DNA of 64,000 nt from Climacium dendroides (taxonomy: Eukaryota > Streptophyta > Bryopsida > Hypnales > Climaciaceae): contig OX467086.1 in NCBI GenBank assembly GCA_950106755.1, positions 12,294,001 through 12,358,000 on the forward strand, in the 5' to 3' direction. Below, one piece after another: positions 12,835 through 25,380 of the stretch; positions within the stretch are counted from its first letter, which is position 1, and every line of letters begins with the position of its first letter. The position numbers were made by a program, and so were the translations under genes. The notes beneath the pieces are model-generated. The model was not told where the DNA came from and made no database searches. It saw only the letters and a list, made by a program, of their open reading frames with translations.

Positions 12835-13995
12835 GTGGTGGATCGTTTCCCAGTGCAAAACTCAGCCAAATTATTTCGACCGCACCATCGATGACGATCG
12901 CAAAGGAGTTGCTCGAGGTGGACACTGCTGGTAACGAGGTGCACGTCCAAGATCGCGGGGAGCATGTGCCTTTCAACTCCATGGCAGCTTCAGTAAGTCC
13001 TCGAGGCCCCTTTTTCATGTATTCGTTTCCTCCGTTCTCTTTTAGTTTTTCCAGTCGATCGAGGAAATGTTGAAAGTCACGAAATCTAATTCTAGTTCCT
13101 GGGGAAGCTCGCACCAATATGTCCATCATCCGTTTTTCAAACAGTCATGGATAGTCGTCATCTCTGTACGAAGAAGCCCCAGTAATCGTTCAGCAGCAGG
13201 TTCAATTTCAGAAGCATCGTTCTGTTGGCAAGAAACACGTTGTAGGTCAGGTTAATTCAATGGTAGGTTCACCGAGAGTGATTATCAAAGCGTGGCAAAA
13301 TTATGTGCCTTGTCATCATTATAAAATCTGTCCGCAGGAGGTCAGCAAAATCTGTGCATGAGCAAGAGAATCGAGAGAAAGTTTCCTATCTAGCACGTCC
13401 GCCAGCTGCAAAAACAATGAAGAAGTCATAGTTAGAAGAGTTGGGGAAATGCAAGCCCTAGTAGATCGATCAGTGATAAAGGTCGCACCGCACTGTGAGA
13501 GAAACAGAGAAATGAGGTAGCTTGGCCACACTTGATCTCGTACATTTGAGATCTTTTGAGCCATAGCTTCTCTTTCTCCACTGGTATGGATCGGAAGTTC
13601 TGAATTAGTCCAGCATCAGTGCACAATTGAATACACTGAGGTAAGAAACAGCATAAGTTCTCAAACATGAGCTTGGCAACTTTGTAGATCACCCGTCAGT
13701 AACGATTACAATTGCATAATGTATATATGTTCGTTTTGGTCACGCTGGCTTTCTAGGATGTTGTCTTCATTTGTCGATCTGTACGTCTGCGGTTCTTTCA
13801 CAATTTCGTTTTGCTCTCACTGTAAACAAGCATGTATGCTTGGATTCGAGTTCTTTATGCGGATGAGTCGGCAAGTCCAAGAAATCGCAGTTACTTTGTC
13901 AATTTGCAGACGTTGTATGTTCTCGAATAAGTATTACAGGATTGCTTGATCAGTGCGTCCCCATGCCAGCATTAGGTTGAGTTTTCTACATTGCC
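12835..13995 (+). repeat. Tandemly duplicated coding-like block, unit A
   Basis: This block is similar to unit B at about 14125-14620. Shared landmarks are TTCGACCGCAC...GATGACGAT, an exon-like segment (MTIAKELLEVDTAGNEVHVQ here, MTMPNELPEMDTDKNVHAQD in B) ending FNSMA just before a GTAAGTCC donor-like site, GGGGAAGC...CACCAATATGT, and TTTCTAGGATGTTGTC followed by TCGTCGATCTG-type sequence. Unit A holds about 580 bp (about 13140-13715) that unit B lacks. Richer base composition and the conserved frame suggest a duplicated gene or pseudogene exon. I recognise no family. Confidence 0.6.
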
Positions 13996-14124
13996 GGATA
14001 TGCTCTTGTTGGATCGTGCAATTAGCTAATGAATCGATTAAGCGTTTAGAGATTGAAACGAGGTTTTTCGATGCAGGAAATTAACGAAGACGTGGGAGTT
14101 AAAAAACAGGGTGAAGAATCGGAG

Positions 14125-14620
14125 GAAGAGACGCTTCCTGCTGCAAAATCTCACTGTCAAGTTCGACCGCACTATATATCGATGACGATGCCAAACGAGT
14201 TGCCGGAGATGGACACTGATAAGAATGTGCACGCCCAAGATGGCAAAGAGCATGTGGCTTTCAATTCCATGGCAGTAAGTCCTTATCAAGGAACCTTCAA
14301 TTTTTCATTTATTCGTTTCCTTCTTTCTCGCTATTTTTCCCAATCGATCGACGAAGTCATGCATGATGGAAATCGAATTCTAGCTCGTGGGGAAGCCAGG
14401 CACCAATATGTTGACGTTACGATCCCAATGTATGTTTGGACTTTTCTAGGATGTTGTCTCGATTCGTCGATCTGTGCGTCTGCGCCCCACGACACGAACC
14501 ACCGATCCTCTGTCTGTGCAAATTGGAGTTCGAAGAAAAATTCCAATGAAGAAGAAGAAAGGGTATTTGAAAAACCGACTTGAGTGAAGAAGCGCGCCAG
14601 CATTACCAAGTTTCCCAATG
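14125..14620 (+). repeat. Tandemly duplicated coding-like block, unit B
   Basis: This is the partner of unit A. The frame 14053-14583 is open for 176 codons and reads through the donor-like GTAAGTCC at about 14274 that both units share. The open frame beyond it may therefore be intron read-through. The protein reading before the site (ELPEMDTDKNVHAQDGKEHV) is about half identical to unit A. I cannot tell whether either unit is transcribed. Confidence 0.55.
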
Positions 14621-15480
14621 AGTTTGATCGAATGGAATACATATTAACCGTTGTGAAGTAGACCATGATGGGTTTTTTGAACTATGTTAATAGGAAGCTA
14701 AAGGACACTAAGCCATCGTTTGAGAAACAATTGCAATACATATATTGATCTAGTCTACAAAGTTTGGTAATGTGACAATTTACATTGAACTCTTCACATA
14801 CCATAATTTTGTTATTTACTTTTGTTACTAAACTCCTAAAGGTTGGAAGGTGTTGTGGAAGAGAGAAAGCCAAAAACTCTAATATAGTGAAGCTTTGTAC
14901 AATTTACATAGATGTTTCCCTTAATATAATTCTATTTTATTCTTCTGTAAAAAAATGGTAGGGCTTCTCACCTAGGGCTTAAGTGCAATAAAGAGGGTTA
15001 TATTCATAGTTTTTTTTATCATAATGTATATGACATCTACCAATATTGATTTTTTATTTTTTCAAATATCACTTTGAACCATATTTTCAATAATAAATTT
15101 AAATCGTCAGTTGGGAGCCACCAGTTGCACAAGAGAGCAACCGAGATCAGCGGAGCCCTAGTATTTTATAACTTTATAACTTTGACATACAGGATGCAAA
15201 TAAGGTTTTCTTCAGTACATTAAAATCCTCTTTCATTTGGTCAAAAGATCATGTAAATGGAAATAAATCAAATACTCCGTAACAAGCATCATCAAACGTC
15301 CATACCTTTTAGAAATGTAAACTACACGTTTGCTGCAGTACGACGGATGGATAAAGTCCGCAGTCCCATTCATCCGCACGTAGCATTTCTGTTCATCCAT
15401 AGAACGACACGTGCCCCCGACGACAAATTCTCCGTCGGACGATATCTGCTTCTCGTTCTCCTTAACGGCTTCTTCAACAT
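14621..15480. other. Intergenic DNA upstream of MAD2
   Basis: AT-rich to about 15080, then more balanced. No gene is supported. The part closest to 15667 probably includes the MAD2 promoter and 5' UTR, but I found no decisive motif. Confidence 0.4.
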
Positions 15481-15666
15481 TCAAATGTTGTTCTAACCCG
15501 CGTCTCGCTCGCCATCGCCTTCAAACTTTGCAGTCTCCCACAATCCACAAATTTCACATTGCATTCGCTTGATTTCGAGTTCTCGAACACGGGGGTTGGA
15601 GCTCTCCGCTTCGTCGTTTGGAGCTTCTTACTGAAACAGGGGAGAAAGACATTCGACGCCATAGCC

Positions 15667-17501
15667 ATGGCCTCTGAGCAGCTGACGAGGGATGTGATCA
15701 CGCTCAAGGGCTCTGCTGCCATCGTGAGCGAGTTCTTACTGTATTCAGGTATGTGCTGCTAGGTTGTGGATCGTATCAGTTGCATCCTGATTTCTCTTCT
15801 TGGGAATTTTAGGCCACAAATGTGTTGGAAGATGATTGTTAAAGTCTTGAGGGCTTCCTTGACCGTATCCACTAAGTCATGGCCTTATCAGAAAATTCGT
15901 CCTAGTTCAGTGACATTTCCCTGCAGTTTCGTTGAGAGCTCTCATTCAGTTGCTTGTTTTAGGATCGTATCGGTTGCATTGTGAATTCTCTTCTTGCCGA
16001 TTTTAGGCCTCTCAAGTGTGGTGGAAGACAAGTCTTGTTTTTTTTATGGTTTCCATGCTCGTGCTCAGTAAGTCATGGCCTTATTACAGTTGTCACTGAA
16101 CTTGTTTTTAGGGTTTCCATGCTCGTGTCCTAGTTCAGTGACATTTTCTTCCCTCTTAAGAAGAAATGTGATTTGAGAAGCTCGGAGCAGGAACCCGGAA
16201 GCTCAAACTCTGAATCCCAGAGTGTGATCCGTTTTGTAGTTGGATTCAGAAGTATGATTCACTGTTTGGGTACCAATTGCAGGGCTTGCTAATCTCATTG
16301 TAGAGACTTGCATGTTGTCACTTAGGCTGGCCAATTTTGAGTTTTGCAGTGAACAGCATTTTGTTCCAGCGAGGGATTTACCCGGCCGACGAGTTCGGTC
16401 GCGTGAAGAAGTACGGGATGACACTGCTGATGTGCCAGCAAGAGAGTGTGAAAGCGTTCATAGAGAAAATTACGACACAGATTGCAAATTGGCTGGAAAC
16501 CGGCAATCTTCAGCGTGTGGTGTTGGTGATTGCGAGTATCTCCTCGAAGGAGGTCCTTGAGCGCTGGAACTTCAACATTGAGAATGATCGGGAGGTTCTT
16601 GAGAAAGGGTACGATGGATGGTACCTTAATTTCTATGTATCTTTGAATTCCCTCTCAGTCTTGGAATCCTTGCATTTATTGGCGATGGATTTGTGATGCA
16701 GGGTCTCCAGAGAGAAGAACGACAAGGACATCATGAAAGAGATTCAGGCCATTATGCGGCAGATCACATCCAGTGTGACATTTCTTCCTAATATTGAGGA
16801 AGCTTGCACGTTTGATTTGCTTGCGTACACGTCCATTGATTCTGAGGTACAATGAGTTTACCGGAACTTTTCCTGTATCTTGGATTCTCCGTTTTGTAGA
16901 TCTTACACTACCCATTTGTTTCCCCGTGAATTTTCAGATCTCTTTGGATCTCCATGTTTCTTATGCTGTAAGCTTTCTGAGAGCAAGATAGGCGTAGCAC
17001 TACTGCTGTTTTCGGTATCACTTCGTCACCACTGTTTAATTGTATTCCAGGTTTTCTAATATCGTGCGTATGACGTCAGGTGCCAGCAGAGTGGGCGGAG
17101 AGTGATGCTCAACTGATTCACAACCCTCAAGTTGTGAAGTTAAGAACGGTTGATACCATGGTACTCAAAGCTCATCTCTTTCTCTCCCTCTTATTCTCTT
17201 GATCTCATATTAGTTTAGGCAATTCGTTTTGCTGGCCGAAGTCTGAATCAAATACAGTACTACCCTCCTTTTGATTGTATTTTCTAATTTTGCATGCAAT
17301 TGTCATTACTGAAATGAATTAGAATTCAATTCTAAATTTTCTCTAGATTCAGAGTGTTTAAAAATCCATCACTTGATTGAGAAATACAAAGCTTTCCGCT
17401 GCTTATTGTGAAAGGTGTCTTATAAATTTTTCAACTTGTGACTTGTGCAGGTACATCAAGTCGAAGCCATGGTAGCCTACAAGTTCACGGAAGAATTTTA
17501 G
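15667..17501 (+). CDS. MAD2: Mitotic spindle assembly checkpoint protein MAD2, 5 exons, 205 aa
   Basis: Exons are 15667-15748, 16350-16608, 16702-16846, 17080-17160 and 17451-17501. All introns are GT-AG and the phases agree. MAD2 is a HORMA-domain protein that inhibits CDC20/APC-C at unattached kinetochores. The N-terminus reads MASEQLTRDVITLKGSAAIV, matching the family's DVITLKGSAAIVSEF signature. Exon 2 has NSILFQRGIYP and then VVLVIASISSKEVLERWNF. Exon 3 has the family-typical MKEIQAIMRQITSSVTFLP, and exon 4 has AESDAQLIHNPQVVKL. The C-terminal safety belt, VDTMVHQVEAMVAYKFTEEF, is more diverged than usual but in place. Total length equals the family norm of about 205 residues. The start ATG gives the exact family N-terminus. 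Confidence 0.95.
15760..16150 (+). repeat. Tandem duplication inside MAD2 intron 1
   Basis: Two diverged copies of about 190 bp lie in the first intron. Both contain GGATCGTATC(A/G)GTTGCAT, then TCTCTTCTTG...TTTTAGGCC, then AGTAAGTCATGGCCTTAT-type sequence and TCCTAGTTCAGTGACATTT. Copy 1 is about 15760-15930 and copy 2 about 15960-16150. It has no coding consequence. Confidence 0.65.
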
Positions 17502-18457
17502 TGTCTGAACGGGAGTTTAACACCTCTAGTTCAGAAATGTTTCATTACCATGTTTCAGGAGTTTTCGAAGTTGACTGATCAATGTCTGAGTGTTGAAATT
17601 TGTCAAATAGATGGATACCTGAAGAACAAGTCAAAGGCCAAAGCTCTTGGCCCATGAACTCTGCAGTTCTGCCATTAGGCTCATCGATCAATGATGTAAA
17701 ATACCACAGCATAATTCAATATTCCGCAATATGTCAATGACTTGCTCGCAACGTTTGCCATCATATTTTTTTTACGTGTCGCAGAAGAACTTCTGCATTA
17801 TTACGGATGAAACCAATGTCACCCACCATATACATCGGGGAAAGCACGCACGGTGTCATACAAGAGGAACCCTCGAGATGATTTCAAAAGAAGATGAAAG
17901 CAGTACAAACAAGAAAGTTCGCTGGAATGTTTAGGCTTTTATTCTAAACAAATGTTTAGAACATCGCGACAGTCGCTTGCGGCTTGCCACAACTTTCATT
18001 TGACAGCACTGAGCAGCAACTGCTCAGCAAATTGTCTCCATCATTTGGCAAACACAATTCTGCAGGTAGAAAATAGGTGGGCATGGCACTTCTCATTTAC
18101 TTACAGATGGCTCTTGAACTGATCCCGATACTTGGAATGAAAATCCCAGATGTCTGAAACCCTTCTCGTCCAAGTGTCAAAAGTACAAATTTGTGCGAAC
18201 TTTCACTAACCAACTTTAGCGGGGACACACATTCAAGCGCCGGGTCCCCTAAAAAAAAATCATTTTGCGTCTGGGCACTAGCGTAATTTTCTGATTACCT
18301 GCTCGAAGCTTGTCCAGGAGGCAATTTCCAAAATTTACCAGGCACAGAAGGCTATTCTATCTCATTCCCTGGATGTCAATGAAGAAGGAAGTGGCAACCT
18401 AGTTACCAATGCAGTTATACTCCTGGTCCCAAAAATGGAAACAATAATGTACAGTCT
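17502..18457. other. Convergent 3' region between MAD2 and the fucosyltransferase-like gene
   Basis: MAD2 (plus) and the next gene (minus) converge here, so both 3' UTRs are expected in this stretch. No further gene is recognised. The short open frames are not supported by codon pattern or homology. Confidence 0.4.
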
Positions 18458-21381
18458 TCAAAAACACTGAGCCACTACGCAACGACCGCCGCGGCCAATG
18501 CGTCCCTCGCAAGCCTCCAGATCCAACCAACCGTCGGGGTATTCGTCGGCGTTGGTCTCAACGGTCTCGTTCACGGAATAGCGTTTCATGAACCGCAAGT
18601 ACCGACAATGCAGACCTGCAGGGTGCAGGTCCTTGAGCAGCGTGTCGGAGATGAGACGGTCCACAGCCTTGCGGTCCTTCAGATCCACGCTTCTGTCACG
18701 CTCCGCCACTTCCATAATCTGCTTGACGCGTCGCCGTGCCAATCGCACCCGGAACACGGCCAGGCTCCAGGTGGATTGCCCGCTGCCCATGAAAGAGTCC
18801 GCTCGCGAGCAGAGCTCCTGCTCCACAAGCGCTATCTGTGCGCCGCTGAGGTCCTGCAGCAGCGGGGTGAGTCAGAGCTCAAACCATTTTCTTCTAGTCA
18901 AAGAAGTATGAAGCGAAGTCTCTTGAGGAGATAAAATCACCAACCTAAAAATCGTACAACCGTGCTTCTTTTAACCTCTTGGAGAAAGGACCATTCAAAG
19001 AACCCCATGTGACTCTTTAATCAATATTTGTAGGGGCGATTTAAAAAATAAGGCCTGTTTTAGAGCAATGAACCTTACTCCGTATGATCGGTTAAGATGT
19101 GCAAATGCAAGCGCGAAACCCTAATACTAAGTTGGTTGCGTACCTGGTTGTTGGGCCCGAAGATTTCCACAGGGTCGAAGAATTTGCTGTCGTTGAAGTT
19201 GGACAATCCGGGCACCTTCCATAGCCCGACGACCGTGAGCCCTCGTTGCCGCAGGCCCTCAACGGTCTCTTGCACGAGGCGAATGCCTTGCGGTCCTCGC
19301 ATCCAACCATCTGTTGCAAAGTAGATCGTGCCGACGTTGTGCTTGCCAGCGCGTTCCTGAATGGCATCTAAGATGTCCGTCTTGTCCAAAGTCACTCCTC
19401 GGAAATGGCCGTCTCTGTTGCATTGAATCTTAGCCGCATCATGCCACTCTTTGGCTTGTGAGGGCAGGCCGGTGTCAATCACGGAGCCGTCTTCACATCG
19501 CACGAAGCAGAGTCCGATGTTGTGTGCTCCACATTCCGACTCCTCAAATCGCCAGTGAACTGCAAGAGTACAGAGTCGAATCACTGTGTAAGATTCTTTT
19601 ATGATTTTATGCATGAGGGCAAATACGATCGATGAGACAAATCCACTATAATTTAGGAAATTTTATGATTGTACTTATGATCGTATGTACGATTACAGAA
19701 CCAGAATCAATGTGAAATTGTGAATGACTTGAATTGGCGTGATTCCCGACTATCAAGTCGGTTAGAAATTTAAATTTAGTAGGCACCCGCTCCACGAAAT
19801 ATTTTCGTACCTGCCAAGTAGGGAGTGTTCTTCCCGAGAGCATACTTCTGAAGCATGTCCGCGAGTTCCACGATGCGAGGAGCGGGTTGGAGAAAAGCGG
19901 AGACGGCTAAAAATGCACCTCTCCATCGCAGTCCCGGAAACAGGCCATACATACCGACACAGCGCTCGTTGCGTTTGCCGAGGGCGGCCGTGATATCCTC
20001 CGTCCTCGTCCACTTCACGTAGTCCCAGTTCATGTTCATGGACTCCTGCAATCAGACGTTCCCTATTCGTCAATTCCCTACTCGCAATTTCGATTTACGG
20101 GACAGTCACAGACACAGTGTAGTATAGAGACGTACGTTTAGGGAAGGATATTGCTTCCACATTTCAATGATCGGTTCCCGCGATGTCTTCAGCATCCAAA
20201 TGTCGTCGAGGGTGTAGGCGCACTCTTGAAAGCACCGCTTCAGAGATGCAACGCGGGTGAATCTCGAGAGAGACGACACTTCGAATCGGTCCTCCCATGC
20301 CAATCCCGGGTGCACGGTCCCTGCCACCACGATGGCGGTCACGACACAATCAGTCATGGAGGTAACCTAATCTTACCATCCAGTCACTAATTTGATCGAC
20401 ATTTGCAGCTGGAATACAAAATCCTCGGGAACAATCCAGGTCATGAAAACTTAACAGAAACCCATGAAACTTAGATCTTGAACCTTTGAATCCCGTTGTC
20501 ACACTACAGTCAGTGCGTCCGGGAAAACGACAAATACAGCAGCAAAAGAAATTCTGGGAAAGGGTAAGCCGCATGAGTGATTGAAAACCATTTTGACAAA
20601 CCTTCTCGTGAAAATGCTCTAAAGCCTCGTGATCGATTAGCCCCGACGTGTCTTGACGGCCCTGGAAAGAAAGGCGTAAGACACAACGTGCGGTTTAGCG
20701 ACCGGGCTATGACGGCCGCATTAATGTATTCCATGAACTGATTCCCTGCTCCGACTCGCCAAGTCAAAACCGGCAACATGAATTTCTCCTGAGCGTCTTC
20801 CTCCTGAAAATCACAATCTCATGAGCCCTTGCAACACAACTGAATCGAACTCACAGAAATTTGAATCGCCCACCACAGAAAATTTTGCGCCCACAATTCA
20901 GGGTTTAGGCGAGGCGTACGGTGACAGAGGGCGCTGGCGCCACGAGGCTCGTCGTGGTTGATATCTCCGGCCCAGCGGAGCTTGAACCATTTCCAGGCAA
21001 AGTAGTCTCGATGTGAGGGAGTGGCGCATCACCAGGAGCTTCCGAAACGGAGAGATCCACCGAAGGCGCTATCACAGGGACGAGGAACGAGAAATTTTCG
21101 GAAGGTTGTTGTTTAGGGGGATAGTACAGATTGTCCACAACAGGGGTGACCGCAGTACTGTTGGTGTTTCCGGCATTGTCGAACTGGGTATTGTTTTTGA
21201 TGCTGGTGGCGCCCCAAGAGACGCCGAGAAGTAAGTTGTTGAAGTTGTTACCCACAGAGCTGGTCGGCAGCATCTGGTAACTGACGGAACAGAGGACGAG
21301 GATCAGGCTGACGATCAACAGGGCGGCTTGAATGGAGGTCGGCATTTGGCCGGAGAATCGCCATAACTTGGAATTGCCCAT
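18458..21381 (-). CDS. O-fucosyltransferase-like type II membrane protein, 6 exons, 631 aa
   Basis: Exons on the minus strand are 21381-20920, 20803-20602, 20320-20136, 20045-19811, 19559-19144 and 18853-18458. All introns are GT-AG, and the exon lengths keep one frame of 631 codons plus stop. The start is followed by a short cytosolic tail and a membrane anchor (residues about 17-36, IQAALLIVSLILVLCSVSY), then a Ser/Thr/Pro-rich stem to about residue 155. This is the layout of Golgi glycosyltransferases. The catalytic part has VGAGNQFMEYINAAVIARSL, LNRTLCLTPFFPGP, FEVSSLSRFTRVASLKRC, then VHWRFEESECG, IYFATDGW and LCSRADSFMGSGQSTWS. These correspond to the GDP-fucose-binding motifs of O-FucT family proteins (PF10250-like). 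It would transfer fucose to protein or glycan in the ER/Golgi; the acceptor cannot be read from sequence. The Arg in VHWRFEE fits the conserved HxRxxD/E-like motif. Confidence 0.85.
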
Positions 21382-22600
21382 TGTCGATCAGTCCAACGAT
21401 GTGAAGATGAGAACGCGCACCGCGTATCTTGCAGGCGAATGCACATGCATCCTTAGCTCCAATCTCTAATAAGCTTCACAATCATGACCGCGTTTGAGGT
21501 TTACTCGTCTCTGCAGACAGGCAGGTCGACAAATTGCCAAATTCGTCAAAAATCGCAAAACTTCAAGAAATCGGCCCATTCTAGACGCTCGTCTGGAACC
21601 TCAGATCTGCACTAGTTCTAGTTCTTAGAGCTTGTGCACTTCAAACTTGTCATAACTTTGACCCACTGAAACACGACCAATATGACTGTATACAAGCTCA
21701 GTGACGGTCGTCGAAACAACTCAGAGGTCCTTGAGGCTTATTATCCACTTCAAATACCTGGGTGCGAGAGCACTTGAACTCAAGGAGCACCAGATTCGGT
21801 TTTTGACATCAAACCCAACGACGCGTACATGAAGAAGAGTCAGAGAAGAGCACGAAACTGAAAGTAACTGAGATCAACCCTTACAAAATCGTGGCAAAGA
21901 GCACTATCAAATCCTCAATCTCCCGCTCGATTGTACACGGAAGTCTCACGCAACTGTCAACCTTCGTGACTTCCAACTGGCTTGAATCTCGACTGCACGA
22001 ACCCCACCCCCCACAGTCTAGAGGTGAACAAACTTGCAGTGAAGCTCTAGCAAGTTATTACGACTGGGCAAGTTTTGTGACATTTTCCTCGCACCGTGCG
22101 ATCACAAGCAACGCTCTCGCCATCCCTGTAGATGAATTCCCACCGCGATTGAGGGGGAGGCCCACTCACGGACGGATCGTTTGACAACTGTTGTGGCTCC
22201 CATAAGGAAGCTTTTGGCAGGGAGTTAATTGGTGAGCTGCAAGTCGTAAAAGCAGCGGAAAGGGGTAATCCCCGTCCGAAGTATACTCTACACTCTCCAG
22301 GGCCACTGGCAGACGGATCCCGCTCCCTGGCGGGTTGTGCATCGTCCTGACGCAGAATTCCCGGCGATGTCCTTTCACGTTGCACGCACTTTTTTCTGCA
22401 GTAACGCTGCATGTTCACGAGGCAGTAAACTCTTTCGTTGGGTGCAACCTTCTAATTCTGGCCATGGGTGCCACCAGCGCCGGATTCGAAGGTCGCACCG
22501 TCGCAGTAACGGTACTCCTCACCTTGCGAACTATGGCTCTCTGTGAAGGGAGAAAAAATTGGGGCTCTTCAAAACAAAGGGGAAAAAAAACTCAATCTTC
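21382..22600. other. 5' region of the fucosyltransferase-like gene
   Basis: GC-richer sequence runs from the start codon to about 22560, as expected for promoter and leader sequence of the minus-strand gene. Several overlapping short open frames occur on both strands, none with recognisable protein features. A segment near 21590-21650 (CGCTC...CTGGA, AACCTCAGATC, CTAGTTCT) has a loose counterpart at 35757-35800. Confidence 0.35.
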
Positions 22601-23640
22601 CATGAAGAAGAGCAAGAAAAAATTAAAACTTGTAAATGAAGAATGGTTTGGAAAATGAAGGGTGGATAGTTTGATGAGTTCTGGGAAGAATATCGAAGGA
22701 AGTACGTGTAGTGCTGTAGTAGGTATTGGGAATTGGCTACTACGGTATGTCAACAACAAACACTGGGGACTGTATCAAAGTCAAACGCTTCGGGTGGGCT
22801 TAAGAACAGACTTCCATGCAAACTTGGAATTGGAAAACAAATTGAAAGTTTGTTGGGTTTAGGGAATTGTTTTTGCCGAGTTTCATGATGTTTGCATTTT
22901 AAGAAGAGCTTTTTCTTGCTATCAAACTAAAAGCAACCAAAAATTTCAAGTTCAATGTTAAAATTACTTTTTTAAATATAAGAATGTTACCTCTCCCACT
23001 TTTCATGAGCTTCTCCCCATAATTTTGCCAATCAACAATTTTGATTCTCCTCTTGTAAATATTGCCCACTTCTACATAGAATTTTAGATTTTTTTTTGTC
23101 TTTCTTGCAAAGCTTGGTCAATTTTTGCACATGGAAGTCTACCCTTAAGGTTAGTTGAGTAGGTTGACTAGCCACCTCAACCCACCAAGAGTAGCCAATG
23201 AGAGTGACTTCTCAAAGCAAAACTTAGTAGAAAGTAAATAATGAAGTAAAACAAACTTTGGAAGCACTAATGATGATGGTTTTGTGTAAAAAGAAAATTG
23301 AAACCATTAATAGGTCGAGAATCTTTTGATATTTAGAATGAGATGAAACACTATAGAGTACACTTATTTATCCTATTAGTGTTTCGTGAAAGGAGGGGGA
23401 ATTAGTGACACCTAGAAAATCACTAAAGTAGTAACTTTGTTTTTGTGAAAATTGATATAATATAGTAATATATTAACTTGCACTAACTTGAAACTAGTAT
23501 GACTTGATAAATTAGTATCACATACACTATTACGACAAACTAATGTGCTAGAAGCATTTGGATGTATTGAATTTTGCATGAAAAGACGAAAGACAATTTA
23601 CACTGTTTTTTTGCACTGTATAATTCCAAACTTGAATTGG
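22601..23640. other. AT-rich intergenic DNA
   Basis: No gene or repeat was recognised beyond A/T runs. Confidence 0.45.
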
Positions 23641-23642
23641 GT

Positions 23643-24290
23643 TTATTGAAGGGAAATTACTGTCACTGTGACAAATTGACAAGTGATCCACACCATGGAT
23701 TCAATCGACCACCCTAAACAAATGTGGGATACGTGCCGGACTTGGCTGGGAAGATGTGACAAATACAACGTGGAGGTTCTGAAAGGAGCCCATTCATTTT
23801 CCACCATAGCCGTCCCCAAATGACAACGGCCTTCGTTGGTCACAAGTGGAACCTCCTGCGTGGAGTTACCGTGTGGGTTGTTTGGCTTGCTCGCAATGCT
23901 TGGATGTTCAATCAAGAGAGATGCAGAACTCAACATGTTCGAAATCTCATTTGGACCAGCCTTCGTGAGCACACTCGCACCACTCGGACTAATCATAAGA
24001 CTCTTGATAAGGTTAAGAGGTGTTTTTTGTTTTTTGTTTTCTCTTGAAACATGGACATGAAGCCAAGAGTTTTCGTAACAAGTACGAAAGATGCTTTGGT
24101 GGAGTTTGACCTGAAAGTTCGATGTCATTTGCTCTCGTGAGTTGGAACCGTCATTGTCCTGCTAGTCTCAATCCCCAGACCCAGTGTCTCAGCATACTTG
24201 ATTTGTGTGGTTGGTTTGTTCTCTTTTTTGTTTGATTGCAATTGATTGATTCTTCAATTTGTGCCAAGAAATAAAAAGAAAAATGACCAC
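23643..24290 (+). pseudogene. LINE (non-LTR retrotransposon) remnant: reverse-transcriptase C-terminus and 3' end
   Basis: The frame at 23820-24047 reads GHKWNLLRGVTVWVVWLARN followed by AWMFNQERCRTQHVRNLIWT. This is the pattern of the C-terminal zf-RVT region of plant LINE polyproteins (W.LLRG...W..W..RN...F). Upstream sequence is broken by stops and frameshifts, so only the end of ORF2 survives. The 3' non-coding end (about 24190-24285) has GTTCTCTTTTTTG, TGCAATTGATTGATTCTTCAA and TTTGTGCCAAGAAATAAAAA. These tail motifs recur in three small elements nearby (25.3, 28.45 and 28.8 kb). Confidence 0.7.
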
Positions 24291-25304
24291 CTTACTACCT
24301 TTCGAAGAACTGACTGCGGAAGTATACTTCAGAGTAATTACTATTCCATCACAAAACATAAGGAAATACAGTGACAGAATGAAAGGTTTCAGTGACAATC
24401 GGAGTAAATTAAAATGTGGAGAATCCAGATTTTGGCTTACATTCAGTCTCCATATTCTTCGCCAGACGGACGGACCCTGCTTGTTGTGATGACGGACGCT
24501 CCAGGAAGATTCACGCACCCTGGATCTCTCCAGGCTCCGCCAATGATCTTTTGTAAGCCCTGAAATCATGCGCAGAAAGCTCGACGTTAAAAATGGCCAA
24601 CCTGGGCAGTCAGAGCCGCAGATAGAGGTATCAAAACTCCACGGGAAAGTTTCTCACACCACTACACTGTTGTGTACTCCGTGGAATTGGGGATTCTCGG
24701 TACAGTAGCATCAGGCGCATCCCCACGGTGCGTAAATCACACTACTGTCCTGTAGAGTACCGTACAATAAATCACACTGTATTCCCAGGATATACGGAGT
24801 ATTTCAGTGTTGGTAGCACTATGTTGAGCGGGTTCAGTCATGATTTAGAAGGTTCGATGCAGGACTCGGCTTCACTTACAAGCTGGAGCGTACGCCGAAG
24901 TCAACGACGACACCAAAAAGACGAGCGAGACACTCACGGCCGCACCTTTCGGTTTCATTAAATTTCTATGTTCACCAACCCCAATGGAAGGGTCGCACTT
25001 GTAGTTGAGTGACGAGCCTCTTGAGGAGGCGGTTTTGCTCCCGGGGTTTACCCCGGAGAAATGCAGGAACCTATTATGTGCTGAGCAAATTTTTTTTTTC
25101 AAATTTTGAGTTCATATTTGCAATCATAGACCCTAAATTAATTTTGAGGGGTGAAGAGAAATAGAATTTACATGGCACAAAAAAGGGGGCTTTTTTTTAT
25201 ATTCATCCTTACCTAGACCTCTACAAGAGGCTCGTTATAAGCGCAACTCAATAGGAGGACATCACTTACTATTACCAACAATTTAGTCATGGCTTGTTGT
25301 TTTT
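24291..25304. other. Intergenic DNA
   Basis: No gene is supported. The part at 24440-25080 is less AT-rich and may hold unrecognised sequence, but its frames are short and broken. Confidence 0.4.
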
Positions 25305-25380
25305 GAACAAATGGAAGAATCATTGCATTAACAAAAATAGCCAAGCCAAAGGCTACACAATGAAGAGAAACAAGCACAAA
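25305..25380 (-). mobile_element. Short LINE/SINE-type 3' end
   Basis: Read on the minus strand this contains TTGTTTCTCTTC, the small hairpin AGCCTTTGGCT, TTAATGCAATGATTCTTCCA and TTTGTTCAAAAACAAC. The order and spacing match the 3' end of the LINE remnant at 24.2 kb. Boundaries are approximate and no target duplication was found. Confidence 0.4.

Noticed and set aside
23643..24128. 161-codon minus-strand open frame
   Set aside because: It is the antisense of the LINE reverse-transcriptase remnant.
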